Of a DNA stretch of 64,000 bases, positions 35,443-43,829 are shown one piece after another (position 1 is the first letter of the stretch; each line of letters opens with the position of its first letter). Origin of the DNA: Sandaracinaceae bacterium (GTDB lineage Bacteria > Myxococcota_A > Polyangia > Polyangiales > Sandaracinaceae); assembly GCA_019637095.1 (NCBI GenBank), contig JAHBWG010000015.1, positions 1-64,000 of the forward strand, in the 5' to 3' direction. Under the pieces are notes generated by a model. It was not told the origin of the DNA and searched no databases. It saw only the letters and a list, made by a program, of their open reading frames with translations. The translations under genes were made by a program, and so were the position numbers.

Positions 35443-37041
35443 TCACGGCGGCGCGAGCCCGAGCTCCCACCGGCGGCGGCCCTCGTCGCGGCGGAGCACG
35501 CGGACGGCGACCTCGGCGCCGAGGGTCGCGATCGGATCGCCTCCGCGCGCGCGGAGCACGACTCCGTCCTCGCTCTCGAGCCACGGCGGCGGCCCCTTGC
35601 GCGCGAGGCTCCGCGCGAGCTCGCGCAGGTAGAGCTTCACCTCGATCGGCGGCGCGTCGAGCCGCACGTGGAGCTTGCTCGAGGTCATCCCCATCACCGT
35701 GCCCGCGAAGCGCGTGCGCTCCCTCGGCGGGCGCGCGAGCTCGGGCGTGAACACCCGATCGATGACGCGCTCGTTCGCGAGGTCCTGCACGCGGCGCTGC
35801 GTCGCCTTGGCCCGGTTCGCGATCTCGACCACCTCGGCGCGCAGCCGCTCGTCCTCGGCGACGTCGGGGTGCGCGCCCGTGATCATCTCGACCGCCTCCT
35901 TGTGCAGGAACACGCCGATCATCTCGCGCATCGGAGCGGAGAAGCGCGCGTACGGCTCGGCGCCGACGCCCGCGTGCGGCCCCGGCTGCATCGAGTACTC
36001 GCTGCGGAGGTTGACCATGATCGCCTGCCGCGTGACGGCGCGCGCGAGGCGGCCTTCGCGCGAGGTCGGCGGCGCATCCGGCAAGCCCGCGAGGAACTCC
36101 GCCAGCGAGCGCGCCTCCGGGCGCCAGCGCCACGTCGCCTCGTCGAGCCCGTGCACCTCCGCGAGGCGGGCGGTGGTCCGCGCGAGCGCCTCGAGCCGCT
36201 CGGGCGGAGGCCCCGCGTGGACGCGATAGATCGGCTGCACCGCGGGCTCCGGGTGCTCGCGCAGGAGCCGACCCCCCTCGGCGTTGCACAGCAAGGACAG
36301 CTGCTCGTTCCAGAGCTCCACCTCGTCGCGCACCGCGTCGATCACCGCGAACGAGGCGCCGCCGTCGGCGAGGTGCACCTCGACCTCGTCGCGGCGGTAG
36401 CGCACGAGCCCTCGCTCGGCGGCGAGGCGCATCCGCGCGCGGCCGACCTCGCGCAGGAGGAACAGGCTCGGGGCGAAGGGCGCGGCCGCGAGCGCGGCGT
36501 CGCGCCCGTCGACGAGCGCCTGCACCGCGGCGAACGAGAGCTTGGCGCGCGAACGGACGCGCGCGCGCGCGAGCCGCGTCGAGCGCACCTCGCCGCGCGC
36601 GTCGAGCCGATGCAGGAACACGAGGGCGCGCCGCGGCCCGTCGGGGTTGAGCGAGACGATCCCCTCCGAGAGCGCGCGCGGGAGCATCGGCACCGACGCG
36701 CCGGGCAGGTAGTACGTCGCGCCGCGGCGCAACGCCTCCGCGAAGAGCGCGGAGCCCGGGCGCACGAAGTAGGATGCGTCGGCGATCGCGTAGGCGACCG
36801 CGTATCCGTCGCCGTCGCGCGCGACGTAGAGGGCTTGGTCGAGGTCACGCGAGCTCGCCGCGTCGATCGTGACGAAGGGCAGCGCCTCGAGGTCCTCGAG
36901 GGCGGGGTCGTCGAACCCGGGCGCCGCCTCGAGCGCCTCGACCTCGCGCCACACCGCCTCCGGGAACTCGGTGGCGAGCCCGACGCGCGCCACGATCTCG
37001 GCGAGCGGCGGCGGCAGCGCCTCACGCGTGCGCACGACCAT
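35443..37041 (-). CDS. RNB-domain exoribonuclease (RNase II/R family)
   Basis: A 532-residue 3'-to-5' exoribonuclease-like protein. The RNB catalytic segment begins near residue 57 (FVTIDAASSRDLDQAL), with Asp60, Asp66 and Asp68; the fourth Asp of the E. coli RNase II site is replaced by Gln69. Other RNB blocks follow (RGATYYLPG, MLPRALSEGIVSLNP, YSMQPGPHAGVGAEPYARFSAP). The last 80 residues look like an S1-type beta-barrel. N-terminal cold-shock domains are missing, so it is shorter than RNase II (about 644). The ATG has TATGCT eight bases upstream. Confidence 0.85.
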   Translation of the reverse strand: MVVRTREALPPPLAEIVARVGLATEFPEAVWREVEALEAAPGFDDPALEDLEALPFVTIDAASSRDLDQALYVARDGDGYAVAYAIADASYFVRPGSALFAEALRRGATYYLPGASVPMLPRALSEGIVSLNPDGPRRALVFLHRLDARGEVRSTRLARARVRSRAKLSFAAVQALVDGRDAALAAAPFAPSLFLLREVGRARMRLAAERGLVRYRRDEVEVHLADGGASFAVIDAVRDEVELWNEQLSLLCNAEGGRLLREHPEPAVQPIYRVHAGPPPERLEALARTTARLAEVHGLDEATWRWRPEARSLAEFLAGLPDAPPTSREGRLARAVTRQAIMVNLRSEYSMQPGPHAGVGAEPYARFSAPMREMIGVFLHKEAVEMITGAHPDVAEDERLRAEVVEIANRAKATQRRVQDLANERVIDRVFTPELARPPRERTRFAGTVMGMTSSKLHVRLDAPPIEVKLYLRELARSLARKGPPPWLESEDGVVLRARGGDPIATLGAEVAVRVLRRDEGRRRWELGLAPP

Positions 37042-37049
37042 GGGCAGAG

Positions 37050-37055
37050 AGCATA
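37050..37055 (-). promoter_or_regulatory. -10-like hexamer TATGCT, 8 bases before start at 37041
   Basis: TANNNT hexamer before the RNB ribonuclease gene. Confidence 0.5.
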
Positions 37056-37074
37056 GCGGCCCGCGCCGCGGAGC

Positions 37075-39126
37075 TCACGCGCCGGCGACGGCGCGCTCGG
37101 CGCGCGCCGCGAGCGCGACCTCGACCGGGACGCCCGTCATCACGCACATGCCGCCGAGCGGTTCGACGTGCGCAGCCCCGGCGGGCAGGACCGCGTTCAC
37201 GTTCACCTCGCCGGCGCCGTGCGGGACGACCACGGTGCCCTCCGCGACGCCCGCCTTCGCGCGGGCGGGCAGGCGCAACGAACCTTCCTCCGTCGAGAGC
37301 TCGACGAGCGCGCCGTCCTCGATCCCGCGCGCGAGCATGTCGGCGCGCGCCATCCACGCCTCACCCTCGGCCGGCCCCTCCCGCGTGCCGCCGTGCAGCC
37401 AGCTGTTGTGGCCGAGGCGGCGGCGGCGCCCGACGAGCACGAGCCCCTCGTCGCGGCCGGCCCACGCGGCGAGGCGCGCGCGCTCCGGCTCGAGCGCCGG
37501 GTGCCAGAAGCGCACGCGGCGGCCCGGCGTCATCGGCCCACGGCCGAGGTAGGTGCCGGGCGCCGGCGCGGGGATCGGGACCCCGTGGCCGCGGCGCGCC
37601 GGGTCGCGGTCGAGCGCGCGCCACGCGAGCTCGCTCAGGGCCGGGAGCACGCGCTCGCCGAGCCCCTCGGCCGCGACGAGCCGCGCCGCGAGCCGCGAGC
37701 CGAAGAGCGGCCGGCCGAGCGCGAGCGAGAGCGCGGCGAGCACCTCGTGGTCCGGCCGCGACGCGCCGACGCGCGCCATCACCGCCGGCGTCGTCTGCAG
37801 CAGCGTGCCGGTCTGGAGCGGCAGGCTCGGCAGCGCGAAGTCGGCGCGCTCGAGCCAGCTCGCGGCGGGCAAGAGCACGTCCGCGAGCCGCCCCGTGCGG
37901 CTCTCGAACAGGTCGAGACAGACCAGCGCGTCGAGCGAGGCGAACGCGCGCTCGAGCCGCGCCGCGCCGGGCACCGACGAGAGCGGATCGCCCGCGATCA
38001 CGATCATCGCGCGCACGCGCTCGGGGCCGTCGGTGAGGATCTCGTCGGCGAGCACGCCGGCGGGCAGCGCGTCGAACACGGTGGGGAAGCCGCCGATCCG
38101 GCTCTTGTCCTCGCGGGTGAAGATCCCGACCCGCCGCAGCGCGCGCGCGCCGTGGACGGCGACCGGCGAGAAGAGCGAGCCGCCGCGCGCGTCGTAGTTG
38201 CCGGTGACGTACGCCAGCGCCTGCAGCGCGACGTACGCGAGCGTGCCGAACGGGCCCTGGTTGACGCCGACCGAGGCGTGGAACGCCGTGCGGGGCGAGC
38301 GCTCGATGGCGCGCGCGAGCGCCTCGATCGCGTCCTCGCGCAGGCCGGTGAGCGCCGCCGCACGCGCGGGCGTGACCTCGCGCGCGAGCGAGAGCAGCGC
38401 CTCGAGCCCCTCCACGCGAGGGTCGTCCCGGCGCTCGCCCGCGAGCCGCGCGAGGAGCGCGAGCACGAGCCACACGTCGGTCCCCGGCCGCACGCGCACG
38501 AGCTCGCCCCAGCGCTTGGCGCTCTCGGTCTCGCGGACGTCGACCCACACCATCCGCGCGCCGCGCGCCTTCATCCGGTCGAAGATCGACGCGCCGCCCT
38601 CGAGGTGCACGAAGCTCGACTGGCTCACCGCCGGGTTGGTCCCGAACAGCACCGCGAGCTGGGCGTGCTCGAAGTCCGGGATCGGCTGGATCACCGGGCT
38701 GCCGTGCATCAGCGCCGCCGCGGCGAACTTGTTGCTGCAGTCCTGGCTGCCCGCCGTGTAGACGTTGCGCGTCCCGAGCGCGCGGCCGAAGAACACCGCC
38801 GCGAGCTGACCGAGCGCCGCGAACGCCAGCGGGTTGCCCACGTAGAGCCCGACGGCGTGGGGCCCGTAGCGCTCGAGGATCGGGCGCACGAGCGCGGCCG
38901 TCGTCGCGATGGCCTCGTCCCAGCCCGCGGCGCGCGCGACGCCGCGGCGCCGGATCCGAGGCGCGGTGAGCCGCGACGGATGCTGCGCGACCTCGACGAA
39001 GCGCGTGCCCTTCGCGCAGACGAAGCCGCGGCTGACCGGGTGATCGCGATCCGGGCGCAGCTTCCCGTCTTCGTAGACGAGCCCGCACGCGGCCTCGCAG
39101 ATCCGGCAGAACGTCGCGGTCGCCAT
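37075..39126 (-). CDS. molybdopterin oxidoreductase (formate-dehydrogenase-like)
   Basis: A 683-residue member of the DMSO-reductase family. The N-terminal [4Fe-4S] motif is present (Cys7, Cys10, Cys14 and Cys37). Molybdopterin-binding blocks include NVYTAGSQDCSNK (Cys130 near the usual metal-ligand position), FGTNPAVSQSS, SVGVNQGPFGT and GNYDARGGSLFSP; the C-terminal pterin domain runs from about 565. There is no Tat or Sec signal, so it is cytoplasmic. No small subunit or electron-transfer partner is adjacent. The physiological substrate cannot be read from the sequence. The start is supported by TACGCT nine bases upstream and by the Cys motif at residue 7. Confidence 0.85.
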   Translation of the reverse strand: MATATFCRICEAACGLVYEDGKLRPDRDHPVSRGFVCAKGTRFVEVAQHPSRLTAPRIRRRGVARAAGWDEAIATTAALVRPILERYGPHAVGLYVGNPLAFAALGQLAAVFFGRALGTRNVYTAGSQDCSNKFAAAALMHGSPVIQPIPDFEHAQLAVLFGTNPAVSQSSFVHLEGGASIFDRMKARGARMVWVDVRETESAKRWGELVRVRPGTDVWLVLALLARLAGERRDDPRVEGLEALLSLAREVTPARAAALTGLREDAIEALARAIERSPRTAFHASVGVNQGPFGTLAYVALQALAYVTGNYDARGGSLFSPVAVHGARALRRVGIFTREDKSRIGGFPTVFDALPAGVLADEILTDGPERVRAMIVIAGDPLSSVPGAARLERAFASLDALVCLDLFESRTGRLADVLLPAASWLERADFALPSLPLQTGTLLQTTPAVMARVGASRPDHEVLAALSLALGRPLFGSRLAARLVAAEGLGERVLPALSELAWRALDRDPARRGHGVPIPAPAPGTYLGRGPMTPGRRVRFWHPALEPERARLAAWAGRDEGLVLVGRRRRLGHNSWLHGGTREGPAEGEAWMARADMLARGIEDGALVELSTEEGSLRLPARAKAGVAEGTVVVPHGAGEVNVNAVLPAGAAHVEPLGGMCVMTGVPVEVALAARAERAVAGA

Positions 39127-39135
39127 CGCGCTCGT

Positions 39136-39141
39136 AGCGTA
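39136..39141 (-). promoter_or_regulatory. -10-like hexamer TACGCT, 9 bases before start at 39126
   Basis: TANNNT hexamer before the molybdopterin oxidoreductase gene. Confidence 0.5.
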
Positions 39142-39218
39142 CACGCGCCGCCTCCCGCCGAGGAGGGCCGCGGGCACGACGCCTTGCGGGCGCGACGGCC
39201 AGCGAGGACGATGGCGGG

Positions 39219-39767
39219 ATGCGATGGCTGGCGATGTGGGCGGCGCTGAGCGCGCTCGTGGGCTGCGGCGGCGGGTCGGACATCGACGCGGGCGTGACCG
39301 ACGCCGGCGCGAGCGCGACGGACGCGGAGACGAGCGACGCGGGCAGCGACGCAGGTGCGGATGACGCGGGCGCGAGCGACGCGGGCGCGACGGACGGCAG
39401 CACACCGGACTCGGGTGCGAGCGACGCCGGCGCGAGCGACGCCGGCGCGACGGACGCCGGCGCGCCGGATTGTCGGCCCGAGCGCGTCCGCTTCGCGTAC
39501 CTCGCGAGCGGCCCGTTCGAGGTCGGGGTCCTGTGCGACGACCTCGTCGTCTGCGTCGCCGACGACGCGGAGGCGGCGCGCGTGCGCGGGGCCTCCTCGG
39601 TGTTCGAGTGCGAGGCCACCCCGACGGGGCCGTGCGCGGGGATGACGTGCCGCTACGCCGATCCCGGCGGCCCGAGCGTCGTCGACGAGGCGGAGCTCGC
39701 CGAGATCTGCGCGGTCACCCGGATCGAGCCCGCGCCGGACGTCGTCTGCGTCGTCTACGGCCCGTGA
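39219..39767 (+). CDS. small lipoprotein with DAGA-type linker
   Basis: A 182-residue lipoprotein (lipobox LVGC, Cys16). Residues 20-83 are an acidic linker of imperfect DAGASDAGATDAG units. The remaining 100 residues form a small domain with six Cys, likely disulfide-bonded outside the cytoplasm. Family unknown. Two other ATGs (39211, 39224) are near; the chosen one gives the best signal peptide. Confidence 0.65.
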   Translation: MRWLAMWAALSALVGCGGGSDIDAGVTDAGASATDAETSDAGSDAGADDAGASDAGATDGSTPDSGASDAGASDAGATDAGAPDCRPERVRFAYLASGPFEVGVLCDDLVVCVADDAEAARVRGASSVFECEATPTGPCAGMTCRYADPGGPSVVDEAELAEICAVTRIEPAPDVVCVVYGP

Positions 39768-39774
39768 CGCGCGG

Positions 39775-40293
39775 CTACGCGAGCCGCACGAAGAGCCACA
39801 CGTCCATCAGGACGCCCGCCTTGATCGCGGCGCGGCGCTGGACCGACTCGCGCTCGAAGCCCGCCTTCTCGAGCACGCGCGCCGAGGCGGGGTTGATCGC
39901 GAAGACGGGCGCCTCGAGGCGCAAGAAGCCGCGCTCGAACAGGAGGTGCTCGGAGTACGCGCGCACCGCGTCGGTCATGATCCCGCGACCCCAGTACGCG
40001 TGGCCGAGCCAGTAGCCGATCTCCGCGCGCACGCGGTGCACGTCCTCGCCAGCGATCATCCCGACGCCGCCGACCGCGGCGCCGTCGACCTCGATCGCGA
40101 GGCTCGTGTCGAGCCCGAGCCCGGCCGCGTGTGCGAGCCAGCGACGTCCGTCCTCGCGCGTGTACGGGCTCGGGAAGTGATCGCGCACCGTCGCGGCGAC
40201 GCGCGGGTCGTCGGCGTGGCGCACGAGCGAGGCGAGGTCGGTCTCGCGCCACGCCCGCAGCCTGCAGGTCGGGAGCTGGAACGTGCGGTCCAC
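39775..40293 (-). CDS. GNAT N-acetyltransferase (RimJ/RimL-like)
   Basis: A 172-residue acetyltransferase. It starts with the typical T-x-R-L-x-L-R-like strand (LPTCRLRAWRETDLASLV), has GGVGMI in the central sheet, the acetyl-CoA pyrophosphate loop YWGRGIMTDAV (Q/R-x-x-G-x-G/A variant), and the late motif NPASARVLEKAGFERE. Substrate may be a ribosomal protein N-terminus or a small molecule. GTG 40293 is chosen because TATCGT lies six bases upstream and the domain begins at once; the frame remains open further upstream. Confidence 0.85.
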   Translation of the reverse strand: MDRTFQLPTCRLRAWRETDLASLVRHADDPRVAATVRDHFPSPYTREDGRRWLAHAAGLGLDTSLAIEVDGAAVGGVGMIAGEDVHRVRAEIGYWLGHAYWGRGIMTDAVRAYSEHLLFERGFLRLEAPVFAINPASARVLEKAGFERESVQRRAAIKAGVLMDVWLFVRLA

Positions 40294-40299
40294 GCGCGC

Positions 40300-40305
40300 A
40301 CGATA
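40300..40305 (-). promoter_or_regulatory. -10-like hexamer TATCGT, 6 bases before start at 40293
   Basis: TANNNT hexamer preceded by GG; sets the acetyltransferase start. Confidence 0.5.
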
Positions 40306-40360
40306 CCAAGCCCGCTTACGGAGGGGTTCCGCGGCCATTCTCGCGCCCACGCGCGCGCGG

Positions 40361-40366
40361 TAAGCT
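40361..40366 (+). promoter_or_regulatory. -10-like hexamer TAAGCT, 10 bases before start at 40377
   Basis: TANNNT hexamer preceded by GG; its ten-base spacing is at the long end. Confidence 0.45.
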
Positions 40367-40376
40367 GCTCCTCGCG

Positions 40377-42434
40377 ATGAACACCGAAGTGAGGCTCGTG
40401 CTCGTGGTCACCCTGCTCGCGGGCCTCGGCTGTGACGGCGGCGCGCCCCCGCCGCCGCCACCACGGCGCGACGCGGGCCCGGGCGCGCTCGATGGCAGCG
40501 TCGAGGCCGACGGCAGCGTCGAGGCCGACGGAGGCGTACCGGTACCCGCGGGCCCCCGCGTCCGCTGCGTCTCGCCCACGCCGAACACGGAGATCACGGC
40601 GAGCGCCGGCGACCGGCTCGAGGTGCACCTGCTCGTCGCCGACGACGCGCTCGCGAGCGTGACGGTGAACGGCGAGCGCGTGACGCCGGACGACCTCGGC
40701 CTCGTGCGCGTCGAGCGCGCCGCGCGCTTCGGGATCGACGCGGTGGTGGTCGAGGCCACGAACGCCGAGGGCGGCACGACGACGGAGGTGTGCAGCTACC
40801 TCGTCGCACCCGCGTGGCACGACCCGACGCGCCGCCTCGACGGATCGCTCTCGATGTTCCTCACGCCCGAGGCGATCGACGACGGCGACCCCAACGACGG
40901 CCTCGACAGCCTCAACGACGTGTTCTCCACCGCGCTCGCGCGCGGGCTGATCTCGGAGCTGCTCGAGGCGCGCTTCACCACGGGCGGCGCGGACATCAAG
41001 ACGATGAGCTGCGACGCGCGCGCGACGCCGCTCAGCAGCGACTGCATGATCGAGACCGAGATCGAGTACGTCTCGAACGACACGCCGGGCCCCTACGCGA
41101 GCTCGCTGACACCGATCGCGGAGGGGCTGCGCTTCGACGGCCGCTTCGACAACATCCGCTTCGACGTGCGCGTGTCGGGCCGCGAGCGGCTGACCACGAC
41201 GACGTTCTCGTTCCCGTTCTCGCCGGGCGCGTGGGTGCCGATCGCCTCGGACGGCACGATCGACCTCGAGTTCGTGCGCGTGAACATCGACCTTCGCATC
41301 TTCACGAGCCCGACCGGCGAGCTCGCCGCCGAGGTGCTGCGCGTCAACTCGGTGAGCATCGGCGAGGTCACGAGCTCGTTCCCGATGCTCAGCGACGCAC
41401 CGATCGGGCCGCCCGTGAACGACGACCTCCGGAACATGGTCGAGACGGGCGTCGCCACGCACATCACCGGCCCCGACGGCGCGTCGCTCCGCGCGAGCAT
41501 CAGCGAGTTCATCGGCGAGAACCTCGGCGAGCTGCTCGACACCCTGCTGCGCACGATCGCGGTGCGCAGCCTGCCGCCGGCGTTCGACGTGCCCACGCTC
41601 GACGGGCGGACCGTCGGCTTCACGTTCGCCGCGCGCTACGAGGCGGTCGCGCCCTCGACGAGCGGCCTCACCTTCGTGCTCGGGTCGGCCTACGGCGCCG
41701 CGCCGAGGGCCGGCGCGCCGGCCACGCGCGGCGTCGCGCTCGACGGCGCCACGCTCCGCGCCTCGACGGCGACCGCAGGCGTCGGCAACCTCGTCCACGC
41801 CGGCGTGATCAACACCGTGCTGCACCGCGAGTGGCAGGCCGGCGGCCTGCGCGGGATCGTGGCGCCGAACATGATCGTCGCGCCCACCATGATCGTCGCG
41901 CCCACGATGATCGTCGCGCCCACCATGATCGTCGCGCCCACCATGCTCGAGCTCGACACCGCGCTGCCGCCCGTCGCGCTCACCCGGGCGGACGGAACGG
42001 TGGACGTGCAGCTCGGCGGCGTCTCGGTCGACATCGCGCCGTTCCCCGGCGCGCCCGTCTACGAGCGGGGCCTGCGCGGGCGCTTCGCCGCCACGGTCTC
42101 CGGCCGCGTGACGGACAGCGCCGGCGGCGGCGCGACGTTCGGCGACGTGTCGATCACGCAGCTCGCCGTCGCGACCGACGCCCCGCTCAGCGGGCCGGAT
42201 CGCGAGCAGGTGACCGCGCTGTTCGTCCTGCTCGCCTACCACCTCGGGACGTTCGCGATGAACGAGGGCGGCCCCGCGCTGCCCGTCGCGTCGGTCGAGA
42301 CGACGGCGGAGTTCGTGCCCTACGGGCTCACCGCGGGCACGGTGCTCGGCACCGTCGCGCCGGTCGCGACCGCGATCGACGGGGCGCTCCGTCTCGACGG
42401 TCGCTTCGGTGAGATCGTCGCGCCGACGATGTGA
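40377..42434 (+). CDS. large lipoprotein with internal IVAPTM repeats
   Basis: A 685-residue lipoprotein (lipobox LGC, Cys near residue 19) with a Pro run and an Asp/Gly linker, then an Ig-like beta domain (about 60-145; LEVHLLVADDALASVTVNGERV). The long C-terminal part is Ala/Val/Thr-rich with beta-strand pattern. Near residues 498-524 the hexapeptide IVAPTM is repeated four to five times, and the protein also ends with IVAPTM. No enzyme motif seen. It resembles uncharacterised myxobacterial surface lipoproteins. Confidence 0.7.
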   Translation: MNTEVRLVLVVTLLAGLGCDGGAPPPPPPRRDAGPGALDGSVEADGSVEADGGVPVPAGPRVRCVSPTPNTEITASAGDRLEVHLLVADDALASVTVNGERVTPDDLGLVRVERAARFGIDAVVVEATNAEGGTTTEVCSYLVAPAWHDPTRRLDGSLSMFLTPEAIDDGDPNDGLDSLNDVFSTALARGLISELLEARFTTGGADIKTMSCDARATPLSSDCMIETEIEYVSNDTPGPYASSLTPIAEGLRFDGRFDNIRFDVRVSGRERLTTTTFSFPFSPGAWVPIASDGTIDLEFVRVNIDLRIFTSPTGELAAEVLRVNSVSIGEVTSSFPMLSDAPIGPPVNDDLRNMVETGVATHITGPDGASLRASISEFIGENLGELLDTLLRTIAVRSLPPAFDVPTLDGRTVGFTFAARYEAVAPSTSGLTFVLGSAYGAAPRAGAPATRGVALDGATLRASTATAGVGNLVHAGVINTVLHREWQAGGLRGIVAPNMIVAPTMIVAPTMIVAPTMIVAPTMLELDTALPPVALTRADGTVDVQLGGVSVDIAPFPGAPVYERGLRGRFAATVSGRVTDSAGGGATFGDVSITQLAVATDAPLSGPDREQVTALFVLLAYHLGTFAMNEGGPALPVASVETTAEFVPYGLTAGTVLGTVAPVATAIDGALRLDGRFGEIVAPTM
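41869..41945. repeat. 18-base in-frame tandem repeat, about 4 copies
   Basis: The unit ATGATCGTCGCGCCCACC encodes MIVAPT. Copies differ only at a synonymous position (ACC/ACG). A further partial copy lies at the very end of the gene, near 42414-42434. Confidence 0.85.
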
Positions 42435-42495
42435 CACGACGCGCCAGCTGCCAGCGCGCAGCACGTCTTGCTCCGTCCAGGGCCAGCCTCTCGAG

Positions 42496-43209
42496 TCAGC
42501 GGGACCACGCGCTGCACCGGCGTCGCGATCCGAGCGCCGCGAACGCCAGCGCGGCGAGCGCGAGGCCCCCGCGTCCCCCGTCGCCGGCGGCGCGGCACCC
42601 GCAGTCCGCGGGCGCGGCCGCGGCGGGCGGCGACGCGGGCACCGCCGGCGCGGGCGCGGCGTTCGGAGCGCGCACCTCGGCCGGAGGCGCCTCGACAGAC
42701 GCCGGCGGCGCCTCCTCGGGCGGGGGCTCGACCGGCGGCGGCTCGACGGGCGGCGTGGTCCCGAGCGGATCGCCGAGCCGGCGCGGCGCGCAGACCTGGA
42801 TGCGCTGGCAGCCACCGCCCACGCTCACGTCGCCGAGCAGCCCCGCGAGGCCGCGATCCGGCGGCGGGACGACCACGCCCGGCGCAGGGTCGGCGCAGGT
42901 CCCCGTGACCTCGGTGACCTCGCGCCGGGGGCGAGGCGGGCCGCCGCGGCCGCCGCCGACCGTGTAGGATCGCAACTGGGTTTGCAGGGTGAGCTCGCGG
43001 CACTCGAGCCCCGGCGGACAGGCGCCCGCGGCGGCGCAGAGGCGCGGCGCGCAGTAGGAGAAGGCGCCGTGGAAGAGACCGGTCCCCGTCGTCGCGGAGA
43101 CGCTGCCGGCGGGGCACCGGTCGACCGGCGGCGGCGTCCGCACCGCGTCCGCCGCGACCGGGCTCGGCCCAAGAAAGACGACGACGAGGGTGAAGCCGGC
43201 GAGCCGCAT
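42496..43209 (-). CDS. secreted protein with MYXO-CTERM-like sorting tail
   Basis: A 237-residue exported protein: signal peptide (about 1-20), a Cys-containing domain to about 140 (RCPAGSVSATTG, CAPRLCAAAGACPPGLEC), a Pro/Glu-rich stalk of about 50 residues, and a C-terminal sorting signal consisting of a CGCR motif, a hydrophobic helix and an Arg cluster (GSRRR). This is the MYXO-CTERM arrangement, in which the cysteine is processed and the protein retained at the surface. TATCGT lies six bases before the ATG. Confidence 0.75.
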   Translation of the reverse strand: MRLAGFTLVVVFLGPSPVAADAVRTPPPVDRCPAGSVSATTGTGLFHGAFSYCAPRLCAAAGACPPGLECRELTLQTQLRSYTVGGGRGGPPRPRREVTEVTGTCADPAPGVVVPPPDRGLAGLLGDVSVGGGCQRIQVCAPRRLGDPLGTTPPVEPPPVEPPPEEAPPASVEAPPAEVRAPNAAPAPAVPASPPAAAAPADCGCRAAGDGGRGGLALAALAFAALGSRRRCSAWSR

Positions 43210-43215
43210 GGCGCG

Positions 43216-43221
43216 ACGATA
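43216..43221 (-). promoter_or_regulatory. -10-like hexamer TATCGT, 6 bases before start at 43209
   Basis: TANNNT hexamer preceded by GG, same sequence and spacing as at 40300. Confidence 0.5.
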
Positions 43222-43244
43222 CCGCGGGTCCGACGCCGCGGCGC

Positions 43245-43772
43245 TCAGGGTCCGTCGATCGCCGCGCGGCGCGCGCGGTGGCGCAACCCGAGCCGGAACA
43301 GGAGCGCGCCGACCGAGACGCCGACGACGCCGCCGATCGCCGACTGGCTCCAGCCCGCGAGCGCGCCGACCGCGACGAGCCCGGCGCCGCCGAGCACCCC
43401 GAGCGAGAGCGTCAGCGGCAGCTCGTGCGCGCGCATCAGCCAACGGCTCGCGCGCAGGCGCGTGAGCCCCAACACGAGGCCGGGCGCGAGCACCGGCGCC
43501 GCGAGCAGCGTGAGCGCCCACTCGAGCCAGAGCTCGCGCCCGACCGCCTCCGGGCGCGGCGCGACGAACGCGAGCGGACCGCTCGTCACCGCGAGGTCGA
43601 GGGCGTCCGCGTCGCGGCGCTCGATCCGCGCGGCGCTCGAGGCGCCGTCGTCGGGGGAGCCCTCGCTCGGCGCGGGCGGGTCCCACCGATCCTCGCGCCG
43701 CGCCCCGCAGTGCGGGCACAGGAGCGCGTGCTCGCTCATGTTCTGGCGGCACGCGAGGCAGGGGATCGGCAT
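43245..43772 (-). CDS. zinc-ribbon membrane protein
   Basis: A 175-residue protein opening with a zinc ribbon (CLACRQNM...LLCPHCG), then an acidic linker, and about three to four hydrophobic segments in the second half (LWLEWALTLLAAPVLAPGLVLGL, LTLSLGVLGGAGLVAVGALAG, AIGGVVGVSVGALLFRLGL). An ATG nine bases further upstream (43781) is in frame, but TACCAT overlaps it and ends seven bases before ATG 43772, so I prefer the latter. Function unknown. Confidence 0.65.
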   Translation of the reverse strand: MPIPCLACRQNMSEHALLCPHCGARREDRWDPPAPSEGSPDDGASSAARIERRDADALDLAVTSGPLAFVAPRPEAVGRELWLEWALTLLAAPVLAPGLVLGLTRLRASRWLMRAHELPLTLSLGVLGGAGLVAVGALAGWSQSAIGGVVGVSVGALLFRLGLRHRARRAAIDGP

Positions 43773-43779
43773 CGGCCTC

Positions 43780-43785
43780 ATGGTA
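43780..43785 (-). promoter_or_regulatory. -10-like hexamer TACCAT, 7 bases before start at 43772
   Basis: TANNNT hexamer that decides between two possible ATG starts. Confidence 0.45.
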
Positions 43786-43815
43786 CGTCCGCGCCCCCGC
43801 GCTCGCTCCCCGCGG

Positions 43816-43821
43816 TATGCT
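43816..43821 (+). promoter_or_regulatory. -10-like hexamer TATGCT, 8 bases before start at 43830
   Basis: TANNNT hexamer preceded by GG, before the cyclase gene. Confidence 0.55.
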
Positions 43822-43829
43822 CGCGGGTG

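Noticed and set aside
41869-41945. CRISPR-like or iteron array
   Set aside because: 18-base tandem units without spacers inside a gene, encoding IVAPTM.
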